From the NCBI GenBank assembly GCA_010645155.1, contig CM021314.1, positions 2,166,344 to 2,230,343 of the forward strand: a stretch of 64,000 nt of DNA, read 5' to 3'. This stretch comes from Tigriopus japonicus. Lineage: Eukaryota > Arthropoda > Copepoda > Harpacticoida > Harpacticidae. The number at the start of each line of letters is the position of its first letter. Within the stretch, counting starts at the first letter, position 1. This document shows positions 56,346 to 64,000 of this stretch, one piece after another. The notes beneath the pieces are model-generated. The model had not been told where the DNA came from, made no database searches, and was given only the letters and a program-made list of their open reading frames with translations. The position numbers and the translations under genes were made by a program.

Positions 56346-56797
56346 TTTCCCACTGACTCCGTATGCAATGAAAAAAACAAAGGCCATCGTTGTTCGAACG
56401 AAAAAGTAGCACCAACATAAAATACCAAAAAATTCGATAACAAGTTCTAGCCAACCATCGGTGTGATGGCCAAAATTGAGGTTTAGATGCATAGGACCCA
56501 ACTGATCCTGTTGCAGTTTATTTATATGACTACCTAGGCTTGTCAGATCAGCTAGAGAAACTAAATGCGAAGTTCAAGTTCAGGCAGAGTTTACTTTAAT
56601 TTACTTGCTTGGCAAGCTTTTAAAATAACAAAATAGAAATATTAGAAACAACACAAAACAAAAAGAAATAATTGTAACAATTACAAGAATTTGAATGTCA
56701 TGTAGATAACATAAACGACCAGTAGAGACAACGCGACTGCAATGAGCAGTGTTTTTAAAAAGTAGAGGAAGGTCTAGGTAAAAGTTTAACAAAAAGC
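56346..56797. other. 3' flank of MULE locus 2
   Basis: No gene is seen. Lies downstream of the locus 2 stop (minus strand). Confidence 0.4.
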
Positions 56798-59700
56798 TTA
56801 TTCATTCTGGACCTCGGCGTGAGAAGTGGTGGTTTTCTTCTTCTTCGAAGGAAAATGTGAACGGACTTGGGGTTCATGGGTCCGTTTTCGGTCGAGTCTT
56901 GGAAAAGAAGCTGGATTTCTATTTATAACAATTTCACCAAGTGGCAGAGTTTGCAGGTCAATATTCAGGGATCGCTTGAGTTCCTTGGAGATAGCCTTTG
57001 AGGCCATCATTTCCCTGATATTTCTTGCTTTATCTTCGAGCTTTTTGGCACTATCGAGGAATTCAATTTCTTCCTCATCAAGCTGTTGATAAAAGAAGCG
57101 AGATGATGAGCACTTATCTTTCTTGGCAATGAGTTAGAAAAATGATTCCATGACAGTAAAGGTTGTTGCATTGAAAACATAGAATATGTCACCTTGTCCT
57201 GAATGGAGGACGTTGCAACCAATCACGACGAATATCTTTTTATTATGAAAGTATTGAAACTTTGACGTCTGGTAATTAAAAAAAATTACCACCATTCAAA
57301 AAGAAAAAAATATTAAAATAAGTATTAAAGACTATTGATCTTAGTGCTTACCTCTCCTTCAATGACGATTTCGCAATCTTGACCAAATGTTCCCAGATGT
57401 TCCACGTCCACCTGTTCTTGTTGGAAGTTTTCGGTTTCATCGTTTACGCTTTCTTCGAATGGGTGATTAATGCACCTTAGCATTGATATCAAATGCGTGT
57501 GTTTACACAAGTTTTTGTAAGGAAAAAATCATTTATAAAATCAATGAGTTTTGACTTGAACATGAACCATCAACAAGCGAAACTCAATACAAGTTACATG
57601 AGGCTTTGACACCAAGCAATGACTACACTGACACTTGCCCATAAGAGAATTTCGCACAATTGCAAGTGTAGACGTGAGCACACACTTTGGGACTAGGGCA
57701 TTTGCTGCACACTACCTTGCACCGAGCCAAATTGCAGACAAAACGATTTTTCGCCAAATGGTAGATCCGTTGATTGCTGTCATTTTCGGCGGTTTTCTTA
57801 GTGACGATAACGCCGTTAGGGGTTGATTCTACAGAGTAATCATCGATGTCTAGAGGATGGTTGGCTTGGTGATCAACTGATCATGTTGCATTTTTGACGC
57901 TCCGGTTCCATGAATGCCTTCAACGGCGTGGATCTCTTTTCTTAAGTAGAATTGATCGATTTGTATTAGGCCAAGGCAAAATCTCACCATGTTGAAGTTA
58001 GGTTTTAACTTCAACTTGACTGTGCGATGGTAGCGCTCAATAGAGAGATTGTGCGACAGAGCCCCCAAAGTTACAAATCTTGCCCATGATGTCCATGGCA
58101 CCACTCGACCTTCAGGCCCGTAATTGTTCCAGAAATATTCAATCGCTTTCCTTGAACTTTCATCTCGAGTTTCCTGCAAAAGAGACAAACATTATCATGA
58201 TCAGATCATTGGGAGAAATTTAAACAAAACAATGGACGCCCTTCATGCTTTTATCCTGTTCTCGGTCTTGATGCAAAGCGAGAAAATTTCCTCACTCATC
58301 TGTCTGTGTGAATTTACTAAAAAAATTAAAATTTGAATGGCAGATAGTTCAAGACAATGAACGGAAGGCGGAACAAAGGCACAAGCAACAAGATCTTAAC
58401 TAAGATTGTGAGAAATTTCACTTGGTAAACTTAATTCATTTTTGTACAACATTGAAAAGAGCTAGTAATTGCGCCCTGATGAAAATCAATGACAAATACT
58501 TGGTCAATTATTATAAAAATAATATAAAATATATCTACTTGCCTACTTCCTCTTGATCTTGGATGCTTCGTTCAAAAAATCGTCCCGGTTGGCGATTCGT
58601 CTCAGATTCTTGATTTCACTCAAGTTTCTCGAATTTTGAATGTGTCTTGACCAACTCCTTTCGAGATGCCAATGACATGGACTCCACGTAACTTCTGGAT
58701 TGATCACTTCCCTCCAAGAATTGATGAACGTGTGGCTTAAATCGCTTAGGAGCACTCGAGTTTGGCTACAGGCCTCAGGAGCCAAGGACTTCAAAATTCT
58801 CAGGGCACTTGAGAATATCTTCTGATTCTCACTTTCAACCAAGCACTGATAAATCGGACTTCCCTCGCCTCTCGAATCTGTAAATAAGGAAAGTTGGTAT
58901 TCCAAAAATAATTGTCATGTTCTACGCAAAAAATGCTTTCCATTCAAGCAGCCATGAAACGTACACCTCATCGTTATTCTCAAACAAACCAAAAAAATAT
59001 CGCTTCAAATTAATGAATAAGTAGATATCAAATATTAGGAAGACACGTGGGATACAGGTCAAACTCCCGAGCTCAAGACTCCTCTCCTAAGTAACACGCA
59101 CAGACAAAGAGCCATAATGTAACAAGACCTGACTTTGATGCGATAACTATTTCCTCTCAAAGAGAACCGGTCACAAGACCATCACATTCCTTTCTATACC
59201 AAAAAAAATTAGTTAGAAGAGGTTTGCAAACTGACTTAACGATGATATTGACTGACATCAATATAAATTTCGAAGCATTTGTTCCATGCGTTCCATCGAT
59301 GGCTACGGTGAAGGGATGGTTCTTAAACCGCTCGATCATTTCTGGGCTGGCGTAGCAAATCAGAAATTGACCGTCAGTGTTCACAATCTTGGCCTGAATG
59401 TCGTCTGAGAAGTGGCTCATGTCGAATTTACGACCATACTTGAAGCCTCGAAATGAAGGGCCTGACATCAGTGCCGTCAAATTTTCGACCTCAGAGGCCT
59501 TGGAATTGTAACCTGAAATATGGTGAGTTAGATGATTTGTTTCCGTTTTGCCTTTGACTTTAATTTACATGTATTAACTTCAGGACGGAATCAAGTGCGT
59601 CTTTTTCGAAGGAAGTAGGAAAACTTTATGTTTTGTTTGCTTACCCTGTAGGTTATTAGCTTTTTCGAGCCTATGAATGTCATTAGCGGTGACTGGTTTG

Positions 59701-60410
59701 CTGGTTGGGTCTTCGCGACTTGGAGGAAAGTGTTTTTCCAAAATAACACTTTTCTGTAGTCCTGACTTAAGAAGATCCACGATACCGTCCTTGCTTTTTT
59801 TCGAAAGGTGGATGTTGCGTCGCTTGAGAGGATGAGAATGCTCAAGACACCCGCGCACCTGAATCACATCCTTATCACTTGAACACCTTTCGTGAGGGGT
59901 TGATGTGTCGCAATGGCATAATCTCCTTTGGTTGAACATGAACCTGCGAGGAATGAAATCACTCATTTGTCTGAAACGATCCTAGTAGCAGGAGGAAATT
60001 TCATACAAAACTACTTCGTGGAACGTACTTGGCTTGACAGTTGAGGACTTTTTTCGAACGCTTCACCTTGTCTTGTTTCTTTCCCTCGTGCCTCTGAGAG
60101 CAGTTAAAGACCTTGTAATTTCTCCCGCTTTGTCGAATACTAAAGTAACGATCGAGCTCTTGATCGATTCGCCAAGCCAAGGCCTCCTCCATGGTTGAAA
60201 ACTCAATTTCAATCGGTGAATGGCCATGATCGGTGTCACAAACGAATGTGTGCGGCTGGAAATCAAGGCAGAGCTCACGACTTGAGTAAAATTCACTGTT
60301 TTAGGAAATTCGACAAGCAGATGTCAAGAATGGGTCCGGTAAAAAAGTTTTTTTAACAAGGTCAAAATTTCTACTTACAGAACAACAATCCTGTTTGACA
60401 TTTGGATCAT
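56798..60410 (-). pseudogene. MULE-type transposase, locus 2 (multi-exon paralogue, decaying)
   Basis: Minus-strand exons: 60410-60379 (start ATG), 60295-60029, 59943-59645, 59512-about 59243, 58877-58543, 58173-about 57640, about 57530-57352, 57082-56798. The first three junctions are phase-consistent. Content parallels locus 1: FLYWCH-like part (MEEALAWRIDQELDRYF, CLEHSHPL), MULE core (VAIDGTHGTNASKF, LLSDLSHTFINSW, CHWHLERSW), SWIM pieces (YTCNCAKF and CKHTHLISML) and a basic C-terminus ending EVQNE with no PHD finger. Defects: the donor after 59243 has lost a base relative to locus 1; exon 58877-58543 ends in an in-frame TAG before a GC donor; the frame shifts near 57870; about 120 bases interrupt the SWIM motif. 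Intron positions match locus 1 where both are readable. Confidence 0.7.
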
Positions 60411-61009
60411 TGGACATTGGATCTTTGGCTCAGCGATAAAAATACCCTTTTACATTTCAAACAATGAAAGTACACCGTAGAAGGGTCAGTCGGATCTGTT
60501 GGATCATTTGTCGCATGAAAAAAAACAATGCATTTTGACTTATTTAGTCATAAGTTGATGGAGTTGGATATTGAACGTCGTCCTTTACGACACTTGAGCA
60601 GGTTGCGTAGACAAACAACGCACTTTCCGCAGTTTGGATATAAACTACTGATTTGTTACTCATTTTTGAATTATATCATTTTCAAATGAAATGCGATTAA
60701 AAATGTTGAATGTCAAAAGTACTTCTTTTGATGTTTCTGTTTACATTCATGTTTGTTGTGCATCTGCTGTTTTTAAATGTTGACACATGTGGGTAATTTC
60801 ATGCCTGAGAAGCTATTGCGTCATTTAATTACATTTTAAGTGATTAATTAATCATTTTGACCTGCTGCAACCTCCGGTTGGAATATATACTACTCATGCC
60901 GTTCTGAACACTCTACTCTCCGTCGGGTTCATTTGCACTAAACTTCTTCGACACTATTTCTAACTTTATCAAGCAATGGGAAGTGCAGAAGGTTGCTTCA
61001 AGTGAGCGT
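60411..61009. other. upstream flank of MULE locus 2
   Basis: Non-coding. It would hold the promoter of locus 2, but no element can be fixed. Confidence 0.35.
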
Positions 61010-61595
61010 TTGCGTTTTAAATCATACCGCTAGCGAAAAAACGAAAAAACAGGGCCGTTGTCTGTGCTTAGTTGCCCAGCCCAAGTTTTTCCCATTTAAG
61101 CGTCCATTTGATGCTTGTAGGTCCTTGGACACAATCGATATTTCACGTAAAGATGCCTGGGCTGGAATTGGGTCAATAATACGCAAAATTTAGTTTCAGG
61201 GTGTTTAAATAAAAAGCAATTAAGCAAGTCTTGTGTTATTTCAAAAATAGGACTCAACATTGATCCAAACAAAAATTCAAAGATGCCGATTTATTCAGTG
61301 GATACCAAAGAATCGCATCAGTATTTAAAAATGTTTCCCATACAGAGAAATAAAATAGTTTTTAATGTTTTTCCTCCTCGTAATATATGATTTTAATTAC
61401 CTCGCTTGCCAGCGAATAAACTGGGCATATAATCAACCAGGTGTAAGCAAAGGTATCAAGACGTAAAATATAGATCGCCTCCAAGGACCTAGAATCATTG
61501 AATGGACGCTTAAATGAGAAAAAAATTGAATTCGCCAAAATGGGCTAGGCAAGACAGCACAGCAAACGGCCTTGATCTAGAGTTCGCGGTATGAT
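61010..61595. repeat. foldback repeat with about 120-bp diverged arms
   Basis: 61013-61140 resembles the reverse complement of 61485-61590: shared TCATACCGC, CATTTAAGCGTCCATT and TAGGTCCTTGGA. The frame at 60993-61193 lies in one arm and is not considered coding. Confidence 0.6.
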
Positions 61596-62040
61596 GAAAG
61601 TGAGCCCAGAGTGTTGGAAACCTAACCTTCCAAATGTTATTTACGGATAAATGATATTCTCTCCAGTCAAGGGCTCAAAAATCCCTTTAGTCTCGTTGGC
61701 GTTGGATCCTTCCAGAATATTAGTGTTCGTGAACCTGTGTCTACCTCGCATCCAAAGTCGAAAAAGAAGGGGACGGGAAACATACGGGACAATATCTTAG
61801 TTACATACATCCACGAGACCACCTTAGGAATGAAAAATTCAGAAGATTGTTGACTAGAGTATTTTTAATGACTTTACATCCTTTTTGCTAGTGACCTAAT
61901 TAATAGAACTCTATTACTTGTGCGGCATTGTCTCTTCACCTCAAATTAGTCTCAAATGTCTTTAGAACTTGTAAATGACTTCTCCTGCTCAATTAAGAGC
62001 CGTGGGTACTCCATGAATGACGTTTTAAGTCCAAATGCAA
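61596..62040. other. intergenic, no gene seen
   Basis: No convincing frame or repeat. Confidence 0.45.
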
Positions 62041-62160
62041 GTTATTAGCTCTTTTTTGACATTTATTTGCTCTTTTTTGACACTTTTTTGCTCTTTTTTG
62101 ACACTTATTTGCTCTTTTTTCGACATTTATTTGCTCGTTTTTGACATTTATTTGCACTTT
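62041..62160 (+). repeat. T-rich tandem repeat, about 22-bp unit, five copies
   Basis: TTTGCTCTTTTTTGACATTTA-type units with small variations; decays to the right into TTTGCACTTT runs. Confidence 0.8.
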
Positions 62161-62288
62161 CAACATTTTTCTGCACTTTGTTTTGCACTTTTGGGCACAT
62201 TTTTTGCAACTTTTGGTAACTAAAAGGGTAAGATTATTTGCACTTTCTGCCCGTCCCTAGTTATCAGTCAACACATTCGAAAAGAATC

Positions 62289-63682
62289 AATATCGTTCGT
62301 TTGGCTCACTCCCCACTACATAACAAAAGTCGACGTATTTCATGTGACTTGCTAATTGATTTCCGCCTTCGCTCAACGTTGCTCATTGTTGTGCGAGCTT
62401 GAAATTGAAATTGAACGCGAAAAAAGCCGATCAAAAGCAGTTGACTCTCACAACACGGGCGGCATTGAAGGCCAAGAAAAAGACAACAGGGCAGTAATGA
62501 AGGCCAAAAAAGAGCAGCCGCGGGTACTCTTGAAGGTCGAAAAATCGTATCGGGCAATAATAAAGGTCGGAAAAAGGCGACGCGCAGTCTCGAATTGTGA
62601 TTCCGAAGAAAGCAAGACGAGAATGACGACGTTCACAAACCGGTTTATGAGCTGAGTCAACCACAAGAACAAAACTTGAAAATACGTTGCCGTCTCAATT
62701 TTTACGAAGTATTCAAGAGTTAAACAAAATCATCCCACAGCAACACTTTTCTTGCACAATCTATAGTGACTCAAAACATTCTTAACTTTCAAACTATGAA
62801 ATTGAACCAATCTGTTCTGTAAATCTAATTGGGATTTTTAAGCAAGATTCCTAACCAAAATTTGGAAGTACGAGTCAAATTGAAAATCTAAAAAGGAGAC
62901 TTTGTGCACTTCCAAAGACCTGACACTTGCCAAATACTTGTTTTTGGTCTTGAAAGAACATTTTAGAGTGTTGAAAATCAAAAGTCTTATTTTCAAAAAC
63001 TTAATATTACAAGGTACGTACTCCTTACATTGTATTTGTTTGATTTGTAAGTTGGTTTCAAATCCGTGTAGAAAAGCTGATTCATCCATCCGATGCAAAC
63101 ATCATTCTTGCCTCTAAATTGAAAAATCGAAATATGCGCAAATTGATTTCTCTCGATCACATCAATATGACCAAGCACTCGTCATTTATCATAAAATTGT
63201 TCGATTTAAGATTTACTTTAAAAAATGTTTATTATAGTTGTACAGACATCTTTCATGTGTCGTGAAACCCTGATCTTATTGCTTCACAACATTTGAAATT
63301 GAAGTATGATAATGTCCTAATGATCCATGTGCCCCCGTGTTTTTAATCCATTGCAAAACAATCAAAATCTTTCGAGTAATCTTTCGTGCCAGCTCCCTTC
63401 CCAAATGCCGCTTTGTTCAAGAGCCGGCTAGACTGCCCTTGATTTAAACCAAATAGTCACTTACCTGATACAGTTGCTTGTGCTTTCAAAAACTATTAAT
63501 CTCACACGAAAACCTGAACAGTCCATCCCCCGCTCACACAGACGTTGCTTCAAGACTGACAATCAGCTAACCAGTAACAAATAACATGTACCAGTGTGAC
63601 GATTACAGTGCATTTTAAGGGGACCAACCCATTTATTGATAGTCCTTTAAGTCTACATGAGTGAGCCAAACGAACGATATTG
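62289..63682. mobile_element. non-autonomous TIR element, copy 2 (1.4 kb)
   Basis: Same termini as 6653-8558 and roughly 98 percent identical by eye, but with a single internal deletion of about 512 bp (junction at about 62729). Same orientation as copy 1. Confidence 0.8.
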
Positions 63683-63686
63683 TCAA

Positions 63687-63795
63687 TACCCCGAGTTTGA
63701 GAACGTCGAATTCAAGATCTAAGTGAAGACGGCTTCCGCTCTCGAGCTCGTCTGAAGGGTGACAAGTTCGAGGGCTTTAGCCCGAGCTCAGGCTT
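63687..63795 (+). repeat. half of the shared palindrome, inner loop inverted
   Basis: The left arm equals 8561-8630. After GAGCTCGTCT the sequence is the reverse complement of the corresponding loop of copy 1 (GAAGGGTGAC...GGGCTTTAGCCCGA), and the right arm is missing. Confidence 0.8.
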
Positions 63796-63803
63796 AGCTC
63801 AGG

Positions 63804-64000
63804 CTGGTTGCCTGAGAGCATGAGTCCGGTTGGACTGAGGCTGGTTGCCGTGCTCGAGTGTCCAGAAGTGGTGAGGCCGATGTCAAAAGCCTAGGCCAAG
63901 ATCGTAGATCCGGAATGGAGGGGGGTTACCTGAGAGAATGAGTCCGGTTGGACTGAGGCTGGTTGCCGTGCTCAAGTGTCCAAAATTGATGAGGCCGATG
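63804..64000 (+). repeat. tandem repeat, period about 121 bp, running off the window
   Basis: GAGTCCGGTTGGACTGAGGC and TGGTTGCCGTGCTC occur in both 63804-63880 and 63925-64000 with few differences. The array continues beyond the end. Confidence 0.8.

Noticed and set aside
60993..61193. 66-codon frame
   Set aside because: It lies in one arm of a foldback repeat, and the other arm does not preserve it.

Overview
The window is repeat-rich DNA from a metazoan nuclear genome, most likely an arthropod and plausibly a crustacean. Evidence: genes broken by short GT-AG introns, AATAAA polyadenylation signals, BEL/Pao LTR retrotransposons, DD37D-type mariner transposases, CR1-like LINEs, tRNA-derived SINEs, hAT-type MITEs and intron-bearing MULE transposase genes. 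No species can be named from sequence alone. There is one 17-base assembly gap (5314-5330).

Host-like genes are few. They are the last exon of a beta/gamma-crystallin-like protein (52-348, +); a two-exon 3' end of an unrecognised protein with an acidic tail (8858-9963, +); an intronless MATH-BTB (SPOP-like) gene (11941-13023, +); and a KMT5A/SET8-like histone methyltransferase locus (about 36253-38605, -) whose SET exon is split by a mariner insertion. Two paralogous MULE transposase genes, each with several introns, lie on the minus strand (49028-54137 and 56798-60410). The first carries MULE, SWIM and PHD domains; the second is decaying and lacks the PHD finger.

Layout. 0-11.5 kb: crystallin exon, a mariner pseudogene carrying a SINE with a 13-bp target duplication, a palindromic hAT-type MITE, a long-TIR element spanning the gap, and a 1.9-kb TIR element with an adjacent 184-bp palindrome. 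11.5-15 kb: an LTR directly upstream of the MATH-BTB gene, then a hAT-type MITE. 15.2-30.5 kb: a nest of retroelements. BEL-A (16292-27057, identical 5-bp target duplication) sits inside an older BEL-B, and BEL-A is itself split by a 4.6-kb insert (20092-24649) full of palindromes and a 24-bp minisatellite. 30.5-38.6 kb: foldback element, tandem duplication with two tRNA-Leu-like pseudogenes, a 3-bp-TSD MITE and the interrupted KMT5A locus. 39-48.8 kb: LINE remnants, a tandem array of 120-nt exon-like units, a GCAAGAACT-rich satellite, and gag fragments in opposite orientations. 49-64 kb: the two MULE loci, two more hAT-type MITEs, a foldback, and a second copy of the 1.9-kb TIR element.

The window shows no operon or pathway. 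The main relations are transposon nesting, shared element families, and possible co-option (LTR next to MATH-BTB, conserved exon structure in the MULE pair). The least explained items are the exon-like array at 41.6-43.9 kb (with inverted copies at 15.5-15.9 kb) and the in-frame TAG that ends the same exon in both MULE paralogues.
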